Source: Bacteroidales bacterium (GTDB lineage Bacteria > Bacteroidota > Bacteroidia > Bacteroidales > Marinilabiliaceae). From it: a DNA stretch of 64,000 nt. The notes below the pieces were generated by a model. That model saw nothing but the letters and a program-made list of their open reading frames with translations. It did no database searches and was not told the DNA's origin. Positions 19,449 through 28,084 of the stretch are shown in pieces. The DNA is taken from NCBI GenBank assembly GCA_015061285.1, contig SUWW01000011.1, positions 89,600-153,599 on the forward strand, in the 5' to 3' direction. Every line of letters begins with the position of its first letter. Position 1 is the first letter of the stretch. The position numbers and the translations under genes are program-made.

Positions 19449-20129
19449 CTAATCTGGATATACCTCAGCAACAATCGGTATGTAGCGATCAATCATTCGC
19501 TTATATACCACATTGTATTGCTCTTTGTTAGTTATACTATCTACCATCTGTTTCTCGCGAAGGAAATTATCGTACACATCGCCGCCAACCTCTTTCAAAA
19601 TATCATCAAGGAATTCGAGCGTAAACAAATGCAACTGATTATCGTGAGTATCGAGAGCATAACAAAAGCGCGGAATATCACTAGCCAATGCCATCAATCC
19701 GCCTCCAAGTGCACCAAACATCACGCCCGCAGCTGCTGCCGAAGCGCCACGTTTGGCATTTTCTTGCTTAGTTAGAGCAGAGAGCCCTGCATGAAAAATC
19801 AGATAACGCCCCGACGATTCTACCAAAGCATAATGTTTGTCGGCTTTATATTGACGACAATTGATAAATAGAGAATCACCGCTCGAATAGGCAAAAGCTT
19901 GATTCTTGAGCATCTTTTTTTCAGCGCGATTGTGATGGACGATTTCATAGTCGTTGCCACCATTCATCTTTATAGCAAAATTGCTACGCTTCTTAACATC
20001 GAAATGAACTGTGTCTGAGGGTGTTTGCTGTAGCAAATCTCTAATTGAGAGATACACACCTTGAGGAATTTCACGTGCTGACACGTTGCAGCACATAGCC
20101 AGAACGGCCACAAAAGCTAGAATTTTCAT
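19449..20129 (-). CDS. Exported protein of unknown function
   Basis: A 226-residue protein that I do not recognise. It has a signal peptide (MKILAFVAVLAMCCNVSA), a beta-rich middle with a FDVKKRSNFAIKMNGGNDYEI segment, then a Gly/Ala-rich hydrophobic stretch (about 135-160, GASAAAAGVMFGALGGGLMALA) that could be a membrane helix or a loop inserted in the envelope, and a charged helical C-terminus. An in-frame ATG at 20135 is an alternative start. It lies between the phosphohexomutase terminator and hemW and is probably independently transcribed. Confidence 0.65.
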   Translation of the reverse strand: MKILAFVAVLAMCCNVSAREIPQGVYLSIRDLLQQTPSDTVHFDVKKRSNFAIKMNGGNDYEIVHHNRAEKKMLKNQAFAYSSGDSLFINCRQYKADKHYALVESSGRYLIFHAGLSALTKQENAKRGASAAAAGVMFGALGGGLMALASDIPRFCYALDTHDNQLHLFTLEFLDDILKEVGGDVYDNFLREKQMVDSITNKEQYNVVYKRMIDRYIPIVAEVYPD

Positions 20130-20147
20130 AATCATAGATAGTTTATT

Positions 20148-20184
20148 GAGAAAAAGTCATCTACCCATTACGGTAGATGACTTT
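20148..20184 (-). terminator. Strong intrinsic terminator after phosphohexomutase
   Basis: A perfect 13-base inverted repeat (AAAGTCATCTACC / GGTAGATGACTTT) with a six-base loop; on the minus strand the stem runs into a T tract. It lies 26 bases after the stop of the mutase. Confidence 0.9.
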
Positions 20185-20209
20185 GGTTATGCTGTTTTGT
20201 ACTGTAGCA

Positions 20210-21955
20210 CTAAGCTATGCCCATATCTTTGAGGGCTTGCTCAATCTTCTTGTCGGCTGCGGCATCGGCTGCGGCGTAGTCGGCAGCGCTCTTCATATCG
20301 GCTTTAGCCTCAACATAGAACTTAATCTTAGGTTCGGTGCCCGAAGGACGTACGCTCACTTTCAAGCCATCTGCAGTGAAGTATTGGAGCACGTTCGAAG
20401 TGGCAGGCATCTTGATGTCGGTTACTTTGCCACACTCGCAGCATGTCTCTTTGAGCAACTTGAAGTCCTTAATCGTAGCCACAGGTGAACCAGCAAGGCT
20501 CTTAGGCGGATTGTTGCGGAAGTTCTCCATCATAGCCTTAATCTCGTCGGCACCGCTCTTACCTGGCTTAACCACGTTGACAGCTTTCTCTTTCTGGAAT
20601 CCGTAGTCTTGATAAATCTTCATCAAGAGTTGGTAGAGAGTCATGCCGTTGTCTTTAGCCCAAGCAGCAATTTCGCAGATGAGGCAGATAGATGCGGGCG
20701 AATCTTTATCTCGAACCTTATCGTATGGCAAGAAGCCGAAGCTCTCTTCACCACCGCCAATGTATTTCTCTTTGCCTTCCATCTCGCGGATGCGGTATGC
20801 AATCCACTTGAAGCCTGTGTACTCGTCGTAGAGCTTCACATGGTTCTTGTCGGCTATTTCGCGAATGAGTTCCGATGTAACAATGGTCTTAACAAGGAAC
20901 ATGTTAGGCTGCATCTTGCCAAGTTTCTTCATATTGGTGATGATGTACCAGCAGAACATCATGCAAGTTTGGTTACCATTGATGATAATCCACTGGCCTT
21001 TGTCATCGCGGCAAACGATAGCCAAACGGTCGGCATCGGGGTCAGAAGCGATAACGAGGTCGGCACCAACTTTAGTACCGAGGTTCATACCCATCGTCAT
21101 AGCCTCTGAGTTCTCAGGGTTTGGCGATTTTACGGTTGGGAAGTTACCATCGATAACCATCTGCTCAGGCACAACGTGGATATTCTGGAAGCCCCATGAG
21201 CGCAAGCACATAGGAATAATTACGCGACCAGTGCCATGAAGTGGCGAATAGACGATATTGAGATCTTTTTGGCGAAGAATAACATCCTGATCGACCATAG
21301 CCTCTTTTACAGCCTGCATATAGTCGTAGTCCATTTCGCCACCAATGATTTGAATGAGGTCTTTGTTAGGAGTGCTCTTCACATCTTCAACCTTAACCTT
21401 GTTCACCTCATCGATGATGCCAGTGTCGTGAGGGCTAAGCACCTGAGCGCCATCTTCCCAATAAGCCTTATAGCCGTTATATTCCTTAGGGTTGTGGCTT
21501 GCCGTAATATTTACACCAGCCTGAGCGCCAAGTTGACGAATGGCGAATGAGATTTCTGGTGTTGGGCGAAGACCTTCGAAGAGGAATACTTTGATGCCGT
21601 TAGCCGAAAAAATGTTAGCTACGGTTTCGGCAAAGAGGCGGCTATTGTTGCGGCAATCGTGACCAACAACTACGCTAACGCCCTTGCGACCAGCAAAAGC
21701 TTTGTTGATATAGTTCGCAAAGCCTTGAGTAGCCATACCAACGACATATTTATTCATGCGGTTGGTACCAGCGCCCATTACGCCACGCAAACCACCAGTA
21801 CCAAATTCGAGTGTGCGATAGAAAGCGTCGATGAGAGCTGTTTTGTCAGGATTTTCAAGCATGGCCTTTACTTCGGCCTTTGTCTCTTCATCAAAATTGC
21901 CACCGAGCCATGTCTTGGCTACGGCTTCGCATTGTGCTAAGAGTTCTTTATCCAT
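20210..21955 (-). CDS. Phosphohexomutase (phosphoglucomutase/phosphomannomutase)
   Basis: A 581-residue cytoplasmic enzyme that moves phosphate between C1 and C6 of hexoses, linking glycolysis to nucleotide-sugar synthesis. It has the phospho-serine loop TASHNPKEYNGYK (Ser near 153), the metal loop ASDPDADRL near 310, the sugar loop GGGEESFGF near 400 and the phosphate-binding VRPSGTEPKIKFY near 545. The order and length fit the long PGM2-like phospho-sugar mutases. Substrate preference (glucose versus mannose) cannot be read from motifs. It is a single-gene unit between terminators. Confidence 0.94.
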   Translation of the reverse strand: MDKELLAQCEAVAKTWLGGNFDEETKAEVKAMLENPDKTALIDAFYRTLEFGTGGLRGVMGAGTNRMNKYVVGMATQGFANYINKAFAGRKGVSVVVGHDCRNNSRLFAETVANIFSANGIKVFLFEGLRPTPEISFAIRQLGAQAGVNITASHNPKEYNGYKAYWEDGAQVLSPHDTGIIDEVNKVKVEDVKSTPNKDLIQIIGGEMDYDYMQAVKEAMVDQDVILRQKDLNIVYSPLHGTGRVIIPMCLRSWGFQNIHVVPEQMVIDGNFPTVKSPNPENSEAMTMGMNLGTKVGADLVIASDPDADRLAIVCRDDKGQWIIINGNQTCMMFCWYIITNMKKLGKMQPNMFLVKTIVTSELIREIADKNHVKLYDEYTGFKWIAYRIREMEGKEKYIGGGEESFGFLPYDKVRDKDSPASICLICEIAAWAKDNGMTLYQLLMKIYQDYGFQKEKAVNVVKPGKSGADEIKAMMENFRNNPPKSLAGSPVATIKDFKLLKETCCECGKVTDIKMPATSNVLQYFTADGLKVSVRPSGTEPKIKFYVEAKADMKSAADYAAADAAADKKIEQALKDMGIA

Positions 21956-22030
21956 AAATGTTTTGTATTTTGTATTGTTCCGTTATTTTCAAAATCCAAA
22001 GGAACAGAAAAAAAACGAGAAAAAATGCCA

Positions 22031-22059
22031 TAAAAAGCCGAAAGTTGGACGCTTTTCGG
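22031..22059 (-). terminator. Probable terminator after SanA-like gene
   Basis: On the minus strand CCGAAA pairs with TTTCGG across a 10-base loop and is followed by CTTTTTATGG. The stem is short, so confidence is moderate. It lies 37 bases after the stop of the SanA-like gene. Confidence 0.6.
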
Positions 22060-22095
22060 TCAGGTTCGAAATTTATACTACATAGCCACCAATCT

Positions 22096-22737
22096 CTATT
22101 CAATGGTTATGTGTTCACCCAAGAAATGTGGTTGCTTACCCACGAATACATCAATAACTGCGTTGACCCGAGCAAGCCATTCACGAACCATCATTCTCAC
22201 CTGCCAATATCTCATAGTAACATCTTGAGCATTGAAAGCTATTGCATCAATATCATTATGTATAGCTATGTATAAAGCGCGTTCGTTATGAAATTGCTGA
22301 GAGATAATCGTGAATTTGTTTAGTCCAAAAATATTTTGGGCTCTCACTATTGAATCAAGCGTACGAAAACCAGCATAATCAAGATAGATAACGCTATCGG
22401 GAACGCCAGCCGCTACGAGATCCGCCTTGATGCATGATGGCTCATCGTAGGTGGTACGTGAATTGTCGCCACTCACCAATACTCTTTCTATTTTGCCAGC
22501 CTTATAGAGAGCGACACACGCCTCTATGCGATGGTTATAAAAAGGATTCGGTTGCCCCGTTCGTCCCACTGGATTTGTACCCAACAATACTCCAACACGA
22601 TTATAGGGAATATTCTCCACACTGCTATACATCTTGGCTTCTGCTGCGTTACGAACCGCGACGTTACAACATATAATAAGCATAACGCCCATAAGTACAG
22701 CAATAGAAATAATAGCTACTACTCTTTTTTTTATCAT
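22096..22737 (-). CDS. SanA/YdcF-like DUF218 membrane protein
   Basis: A 213-residue protein with one N-terminal membrane segment (MIKKRVVAIISIAVLMGVMLIICC) and a DUF218 domain: VGVLLGTNPVGRTGQPNPFYNHRI, VLVSGDN, DEPSCIKADLVAAGVPDSVIYLDYAGFRTLDSI and SQQFHNERALYIA. In Escherichia coli SanA is linked to envelope barrier function; biochemical role is unsettled. I chose the ATG at 22737 so that the hydrophobic leader starts at once; an ATG at 22755 is possible. The catalytic-looking His and Asp of the family are kept. Confidence 0.85.
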   Translation of the reverse strand: MIKKRVVAIISIAVLMGVMLIICCNVAVRNAAEAKMYSSVENIPYNRVGVLLGTNPVGRTGQPNPFYNHRIEACVALYKAGKIERVLVSGDNSRTTYDEPSCIKADLVAAGVPDSVIYLDYAGFRTLDSIVRAQNIFGLNKFTIISQQFHNERALYIAIHNDIDAIAFNAQDVTMRYWQVRMMVREWLARVNAVIDVFVGKQPHFLGEHITIE

Positions 22738-22774
22738 ATGAACAATTGGGCTCAATAGTCACTTCAACGAGGTT

Positions 22775-23053
22775 TCACTCTTCCATTTCATCGGTTTGCA
22801 ACAGCACATCTATGCCATTTTGTTCGAGCAATGCAACCGATTTAGAGCAGATATTATCCGTACATATTAGGCTAACCTTCATTTGTGGGTCGACGGATTT
22901 TATCTTCTTAGCTATTTCCACAAAATTTTTAGCATCGTCTACAAGCAATCGGCGTTTCACAATTTTCACTATGGCAATGTGATTTTCACCAACATACTCC
23001 AGCAGAGTGCGCTTATCTACGCCGTAACGTTCTGATAATGATTGCAATTGCAT
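22775..23053 (-). CDS. Small cytoplasmic protein of unknown function
   Basis: A 92-residue protein starting MQLQSLSERYGVDKRTLLEYVGE. It has no signal peptide, membrane helix or metal motif; an alpha/beta alternation (HIAIVKIVKRRLLV, MKVSLICTDN, ALLEQNGIDVLLQ) suggests a small Rossmann-like or receiver-like fold. It follows the DUF493 gene after 14 bases, so the two are likely co-transcribed. I do not recognise the family. Confidence 0.5.
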   Translation of the reverse strand: MQLQSLSERYGVDKRTLLEYVGENHIAIVKIVKRRLLVDDAKNFVEIAKKIKSVDPQMKVSLICTDNICSKSVALLEQNGIDVLLQTDEMEE

Positions 23054-23067
23054 ATCCGTAAGTATAA

Positions 23068-23346
23068 TTATAGAGTCATCACGCCAGGCACTTCCATAGC
23101 CATGCCCGTAACACGCGTAACCATTTCGGCGGCGGGAGCAATACAAATGTGCGTAAGGGCTATGTATTTACCATTTTTACTAAGTCGTGTACCTCGCTGA
23201 CCTACAGGAGGAAGCACCATTTCTACTTGCTTAATTGTGAAGCCATCGTTAGGCATTATAAACTTGAATGCATATTTCTGTGGCCATTTTTCGCGTTCCA
23301 ATCTGTCGCGTAGCTTTGCTAATGCTTGTTCTTGTTCTATTGTCAT
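23068..23346 (-). CDS. DUF493-family protein
   Basis: A 92-residue cytoplasmic protein. The pattern LRDRLEREKWPQKYAFKFIMPND, a central glycine-rich loop, a GKYIALTHICIAPAAEMV strand-helix and a closing VPGVMTL matches the ferredoxin-like DUF493 (YbeD-type) family seen next to various Bacteroidota genes. Role unknown; an ACT-like regulatory fold is suggested by family structures. It lies 15 bases after the YD-repeat-like gene, and its start ATG is at 23346. Confidence 0.72.
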   Translation of the reverse strand: MTIEQEQALAKLRDRLEREKWPQKYAFKFIMPNDGFTIKQVEMVLPPVGQRGTRLSKNGKYIALTHICIAPAAEMVTRVTGMAMEVPGVMTL

Positions 23347-23361
23347 TTGTTGGGGTTATTA

Positions 23362-24717
23362 TTAATAATACACTATTGTAGAAACCAGTCTCCAACGCTC
23401 TTGTTCCCACTTGTATTCTTCTATTTTCTTTATATCGCCTTGATCATTGTATGTATACACATACTTACCTTGAAAAAAAACTTTCCACTCTTGCGTCATG
23501 GTATCCCATTGTGATGTTTTTTCTCCTATTTTGTTGCCTTGCTGGTCATATTCATACATATTGCACGACAAATTAACCCAAGCCGATTCATTTAAGTTCC
23601 ATTTGCGGCGATACTCTTTTGACACTTTGCCCGTCAGATCATATTCAACCTCTTCATTCACAACACCTTTCCAATCGCCACGGTTATTATCCCAAGCAAG
23701 GCGTATGTTGCTGATGCGATTGCCATTGGCATCGAATTTTTCTGTCACACTGCTCACACCTTCCCACACATCTTTGCGATTTGCATCGTAGCCTATCCAA
23801 CGATAATGAACATCGGAGATTTTGTTTCCCACCACGTCGTAATTAACATCTGAGCGTTCTTGATTGTTTATCAACCATCTATCTATTCTCCACGTCTCGT
23901 CGCGAGTGGCTACTTCTGAACCTTTGTTATCTATATATGTGGTATATCGCTCGGCATTCTGCCATTTACCATTGCAATCGACCATCTTCATGGTTTTTTC
24001 TTCAACAATGAGGTTGTCGGCATGTGTATATTTATAATCATACTTCTCATACTGATACCACTGTCCATCTTGCCCAATGCTTTTGAGTATAGATACAACA
24101 TTCTTATTATCAGCATCATATATATAATCTTCCTTCAAATAGAGCACCCATTCGTCGTTCTCACGATTGCTTTCAATCTTATTTACAAGATTTCCTGCAG
24201 CATCGTATTCATACTGCGTACGTTCGGAATATTTCCAAGTTTGCTTTTCTTCGTTCCATAGATACTTACAAACGGATATTTCGCGGCCTTCAGCGTCATA
24301 CTCTGTGGTCGACCGTTGTTCGCCATACCATACGGAGTTCTGCGCATTCCACCTACGCGAATCGAAATCGAGCACTCTACCTTGAGCATCGTAGCTACTT
24401 CTCTGTTCGATTGTTGGTTGCCAATCGCCAACGGCAACATTCCAAAGCGATGATATGCTGTGTATGCAGTTACCTACGGCATCATACTCTTTCTGCTCAT
24501 AGCTTATGCCTACCCAAGTATCATTTTTCTTGTTGTATAAATAGTTCTTCACCGACAACTCCCGACCAGAGCCATCGTGAGTAAAGAAAGATTTTTTTAT
24601 CTGTTGTCCATTAGCATTTTCGACCACAATGCTATCACAAAGATGCTTTGCTTGACCTGTAGCCACTACGGCATAGACAAGCAACAATACTGAAGAAAAG
24701 CACTTTAGCAGATTCAT
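23362..24717 (-). CDS. Secreted YD-like repeat protein
   Basis: A 451-residue exported protein (signal peptide MNLLKCFSSVLLLVYAVVATGQ). The whole body is about ten repeats of roughly 36-40 residues with the pattern EYDAxGN/R-x-I/V...W...W, such as EYDAAGNLVNKIES and KFDANGNRISNIRLAW. This resembles the RHS/YD repeat idea and the Bacteroides DUF3836-type proteins. The repeats predict an elongated beta structure on the cell surface or in the periplasm; no catalytic or toxin domain is attached. I chose 24717 as start because the upstream extension would spoil the signal peptide. Confidence 0.7.
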   Translation of the reverse strand: MNLLKCFSSVLLLVYAVVATGQAKHLCDSIVVENANGQQIKKSFFTHDGSGRELSVKNYLYNKKNDTWVGISYEQKEYDAVGNCIHSISSLWNVAVGDWQPTIEQRSSYDAQGRVLDFDSRRWNAQNSVWYGEQRSTTEYDAEGREISVCKYLWNEEKQTWKYSERTQYEYDAAGNLVNKIESNRENDEWVLYLKEDYIYDADNKNVVSILKSIGQDGQWYQYEKYDYKYTHADNLIVEEKTMKMVDCNGKWQNAERYTTYIDNKGSEVATRDETWRIDRWLINNQERSDVNYDVVGNKISDVHYRWIGYDANRKDVWEGVSSVTEKFDANGNRISNIRLAWDNNRGDWKGVVNEEVEYDLTGKVSKEYRRKWNLNESAWVNLSCNMYEYDQQGNKIGEKTSQWDTMTQEWKVFFQGKYVYTYNDQGDIKKIEEYKWEQERWRLVSTIVYY

Positions 24718-24747
24718 AACAGATCTCTGATTTATAAAAACGAATTT

Positions 24748-24755
24748 CAAATATA
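24748..24755 (-). promoter_or_regulatory. Candidate -7 promoter box (TATATTTG)
   Basis: Exact TAnnTTTG match on the minus strand, 31 bases upstream of the ATG of the YD-like repeat gene. No clear -33 TTG is visible at the usual distance. Confidence 0.45.
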
Positions 24756-24798
24756 GCGATTTATACGTTATAGTACCCTTCGAGTTTCAAACGAGATT

Positions 24799-25191
24799 CT
24801 ACCGCCAATCAGGGAAGATTTTACGCATAACAATCGCTGTTAGAATGCCTGAAATTACAGCCGCTAACATATCGTAGTAGTCAAACGTGAGACCAATAAA
24901 CTCATACAATATAAGAGCTATAGTCGATACGATTACTATAACATTAATACTATACTTAGATCTACCAGTTATCGGCAGAAAGAACAGGATATTCACAGGC
25001 ACAGCGAAGAAGTCAGTGAATGAATCAGCCACATGAAAATCATTTATTCCATTAGCGTATATGTATGGTCTATATGTTTTTTGAATAACCATGCAGGTAA
25101 CAAACAATACCATACATATAGAAAACATTTTTATTCTCACCGTGCGTGAGAATTCATACGGCGTTTCAAGACGTTTTAGGATAGAAATCAT
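24799..25191 (-). CDS. Small four-helix membrane protein, VanZ-like topology
   Basis: A 130-residue protein with a short basic cytoplasmic start and about four hydrophobic segments (about 22-40, 57-75, 83-101, 108-125). A conserved-looking NDFHVADSFTDFFAVP loop and the FDYYDMLAAVISGILTA segment recall VanZ-like proteins, but I cannot assign the family firmly. It begins three bases after the lgt stop and is probably co-transcribed with lgt and the LplT-PlsC fusion, so a role in envelope lipids is possible. Confidence 0.6.
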   Translation of the reverse strand: MISILKRLETPYEFSRTVRIKMFSICMVLFVTCMVIQKTYRPYIYANGINDFHVADSFTDFFAVPVNILFFLPITGRSKYSINVIVIVSTIALILYEFIGLTFDYYDMLAAVISGILTAIVMRKIFPDWR

Positions 25192-25194
25192 AGT

Positions 25195-26076
25195 TTAATC
25201 GTTTTTTATTCTACTCGCTCTAAGTAAACAATAGACACCTATAATTATGAACGGAATACTAAGTATTTGCCCCATGTCGAGAAACAAGCCTTGTTCAAAT
25301 GCTACTTGCTCTTTCTTGATAAATTCAACGAAAAAACGAAAGATGAAAATTGCGGTAAGACAAAGTCCAAAATAAAAGCCAGTCCCAACAGCAATTGGAG
25401 ATTTATCACTCATACTCTGAACCTTACGCCAATGCCTATAAATCAATATTCCTACAACAAATAGCACGAAATAAAAGAGCGCTTCGTAAAGTTGCGCTGG
25501 GTGGCGTGGCACTAAAGATCCATTAACTAAAGAATCTGAACTATGAAAAATGAAAGCCCAAGCCACATCGGTTGTTTTGCCAACAATCTCGGAATTCATC
25601 AGATTGCCAATACGAATACAGCAAGCCGCTGCAGGCACTGCAATTGCAATATTGTCTAATACCGTAAGTAGTTTCAGCCCAGTCTTTTTCCAATATAGAA
25701 TTATGGCTACAAGTAGACCTATCGCGCCGCCATGCGAAGCCAATCCTGCATAACCAGTATATTTCCACGAACCATCAAATTCAATATGAATTGGCACCAT
25801 CATTTCCACAAAACCTTTCCAACTTGTGAGATAGTAATCAGCTTGATAGAATATGCAATGCCCCAAACGTGCACCAATAAGTACACCCACGAAACAGCAG
25901 GAAAACAACAGCATAGACATTCGTTCTTCTATATTTTGCTGTTTATACAATCGCTGCACCACTTGATATGCAACAATCAACCCGACACCCCATAGAATAG
26001 AATACCACTTAACTCCAAAGCCGAATATCGAAAATGCGTCTATCGAAGGTTGCCAATCTATAAATAGAAAATTCAT
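25195..26076 (-). CDS. lgt: Prolipoprotein diacylglyceryl transferase
   Basis: Inner membrane enzyme that transfers diacylglycerol from phosphatidylglycerol to the lipobox cysteine of prolipoproteins. At 293 residues with about seven membrane helices it has the expected size. Motifs seen: GARLGHCIFY, the Lgt signature region as IRIGNLMNSEIVGK, and HPAQLYEALFYF near the C-terminal third. I placed the start at MNFLFIDWQPS (26076). Its substrates are abundant in this window (BamD, SusD, the GH lipoproteins). It lies 35 bases downstream of the LplT-PlsC fusion. Confidence 0.95.
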   Translation of the reverse strand: MNFLFIDWQPSIDAFSIFGFGVKWYSILWGVGLIVAYQVVQRLYKQQNIEERMSMLLFSCCFVGVLIGARLGHCIFYQADYYLTSWKGFVEMMVPIHIEFDGSWKYTGYAGLASHGGAIGLLVAIILYWKKTGLKLLTVLDNIAIAVPAAACCIRIGNLMNSEIVGKTTDVAWAFIFHSSDSLVNGSLVPRHPAQLYEALFYFVLFVVGILIYRHWRKVQSMSDKSPIAVGTGFYFGLCLTAIFIFRFFVEFIKKEQVAFEQGLFLDMGQILSIPFIIIGVYCLLRASRIKND

Positions 26077-26111
26077 TTTATTGAACTTGATAGTCTGTAA
26101 GTGAATAAATA

Positions 26112-27983
26112 TCAATCTGCATTATACCACTTCTCCAATTCGCGATTGAACTCTTGCTTGGTCAGCGTTCGCCACTGCTTTACCTGTTCGGTGATGTCGA
26201 CAACTTCAAAATCAACTCTGCGTTTTTTTGTCACAAGCACCCAGCCTGTAAGTATACGTAGTAAACTCAATAGCAACAACTTAACAATCGACGGAGTGGC
26301 ACGTTTGCCATATCGGCTCCAACTGCTTCCCCATAAGCCTCGCGCTCTAATAGCTATCACACGCGTTTGCGCTGGAAGGTTTTGCGCTGTAGAATATGCA
26401 AGATGTCTGTTGCCTATCTGTTCGCTACCATCGAGGGTGATATGGCCCGATGGATAGAAGAGAATATTGCTACCCTCACTAAGAGCATTGGAAATGATTC
26501 CATCAAGTGCACGAACCTTATCAACATCGCTGCGACTGCGCGACAGTGCAAGATCGGGCACAGCAACGGCATTGAATAGCGACAGCACGTGTCCAACAAC
26601 TGGTATATGGAAATATCCATCGTCGACGAGCGGACGCAACGGCACATTGTAGAATTCGGCATAGAGCATCATCGGATCGATAACAGCCTGATGCTGAGGC
26701 CAAATGAGCATATTAGTATCGGACTTAGTAATGAGTTCTTTGTTGTTAATATGTACATCGTAGTGCAAATGCATCATTGTGCGGCCAAAGTAGCAAGTGA
26801 CTGTGCGATAGCAAAAAATGAAAATGGTTGGAGCTACTATAAATACTAAGCCAATGAGTAGGAATATGTATCGAGAAGGGAAAAACTGCAGCACAAGTAT
26901 ATTGGTAGCCGAAGCAAGAAATATGTATACGAACGAAATCTGATTGAAATATGCCAACACGGCACCAAGTTCAGAAGTATCGACACGTTTCTGAATCTCG
27001 GCATCGAGCGGGATTTTGAAGAGTCCACCCACAAATGCCACAAACGTAACTACTATGCTTGTAGCCACAACGCCCATACGAACGGCAAAAAGCACAACCA
27101 TAAGCACGCCTAAGAGCCAGCCAAGCATAGGCACCCAACCGAGAAGAAAGTGGCTGCGGCCTATTTTGCCACCAAGCACGCAGCCCACGCTGATGCCTAT
27201 GGCCATGAGAGCCAAGAGGCAACCAATCTGCATGTTGCTCATATTGAGTTCGTCGGCGCAATAGAGCACCAATAGCGTTTGCAGCGATGCCGAGAGCCAC
27301 CAGAAGAGCGAGAGCATATGTATGACAGCATGCAAGCCCTTGTATTTACTAACAATATGCGTTGTTTGTCGCAAAAATTTGAAGACACGAGCAGAAGTCT
27401 CAACCGACTCTTTTTCTTCCTTGACACGTAGGACAAACGAGAATGCCACACCCAACACAGCAAGCAAAACGAGCGCAAAAGCGTGTACGCCCAATCCCGC
27501 TTTGTCGGCAAGCACCGATGCTGCCACAGTGCCGATGAGCATACCAAGAAACGATATTGCCTCCATGCCTCCCATGCCTTCCGACACGCCATCGATGCCA
27601 CCAATGTCTTTTATCAATCCGTATTTCGATGGCGAATAGAGCGCACTCTGAAAGCCCATAAGCAGCACCGCAGAGAGTGCTACAATTACATTTTGCATAG
27701 CAAAACCCGCTATAGCAACGCCCATAATAGGCAACTCGCAGAGTTTGGCTATACGCACAATGTTCAACTTCTTGCAAAACTGCGGGAGTTTGCCAGCCAA
27801 TGGCGAAAAGATAAGATATGGAAAGACGAGAATCCCTGCCGTAGCATTCACAATCAGAGCTCGCAACTCATCATCGACCCACAACGAAGCAATATAGATG
27901 ACGAGCATCTTGAGCAAATTGTCGTTCATAACGCCACAGAAATTTGTAGCGTAGAGCGTAGCAAATTGTTTTTTCTTATTCAT
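26112..27983 (-). CDS. LplT-like MFS transporter fused to PlsC acyltransferase
   Basis: A 623-residue inner membrane protein. Residues about 1-400 are a 12-helix major facilitator of the LplT type (NFCGVMNDNLLKMLVIYIA near the start is the NDN motif). Residues about 420-600 are a PlsC-type acyltransferase with the H-x4-D motif (PQHQAVIDPMML) and FYPSGHITLDG in place of the usual EGTR block. Known relatives flip lysophospholipids inward and re-acylate them, usually with a third AMP-binding acyl-ACP synthetase domain, which is missing here. It precedes lgt. The start is the ATG at 27983; a promoter-like box lies only six bases upstream. Confidence 0.88.
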   Translation of the reverse strand: MNKKKQFATLYATNFCGVMNDNLLKMLVIYIASLWVDDELRALIVNATAGILVFPYLIFSPLAGKLPQFCKKLNIVRIAKLCELPIMGVAIAGFAMQNVIVALSAVLLMGFQSALYSPSKYGLIKDIGGIDGVSEGMGGMEAISFLGMLIGTVAASVLADKAGLGVHAFALVLLAVLGVAFSFVLRVKEEKESVETSARVFKFLRQTTHIVSKYKGLHAVIHMLSLFWWLSASLQTLLVLYCADELNMSNMQIGCLLALMAIGISVGCVLGGKIGRSHFLLGWVPMLGWLLGVLMVVLFAVRMGVVATSIVVTFVAFVGGLFKIPLDAEIQKRVDTSELGAVLAYFNQISFVYIFLASATNILVLQFFPSRYIFLLIGLVFIVAPTIFIFCYRTVTCYFGRTMMHLHYDVHINNKELITKSDTNMLIWPQHQAVIDPMMLYAEFYNVPLRPLVDDGYFHIPVVGHVLSLFNAVAVPDLALSRSRSDVDKVRALDGIISNALSEGSNILFYPSGHITLDGSEQIGNRHLAYSTAQNLPAQTRVIAIRARGLWGSSWSRYGKRATPSIVKLLLLSLLRILTGWVLVTKKRRVDFEVVDITEQVKQWRTLTKQEFNRELEKWYNAD

Positions 27984-27989
27984 AGCGCG

Positions 27990-27997
27990 CAAATATA
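27990..27997 (-). promoter_or_regulatory. Candidate -7 promoter box (TATATTTG) right at start codon
   Basis: Exact TAnnTTTG match on the minus strand ending six bases before the ATG of the LplT-PlsC gene. If used, transcription would begin at or next to the start codon and give a leaderless message. No -33 TTG is seen at 18-21 bases. Confidence 0.4.
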
Positions 27998-28024
27998 CAT
28001 AGTGTTAGCTGAGAATGCAGCAGC

Positions 28025-28058
28025 AAAAAGGCGAAGCCACCTGATTAATGACTTCGCC
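28025..28058 (-). terminator. Intrinsic terminator after His-rich gene
   Basis: Minus-strand GGCGAAG pairs with CTTCGCC around a 15-base loop and is followed by TTTTTGC. It lies 27 bases after the stop of the histidine-rich gene. Confidence 0.75.
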
Positions 28059-28084
28059 CGAGATGAGAACCTTTATTATTACAA

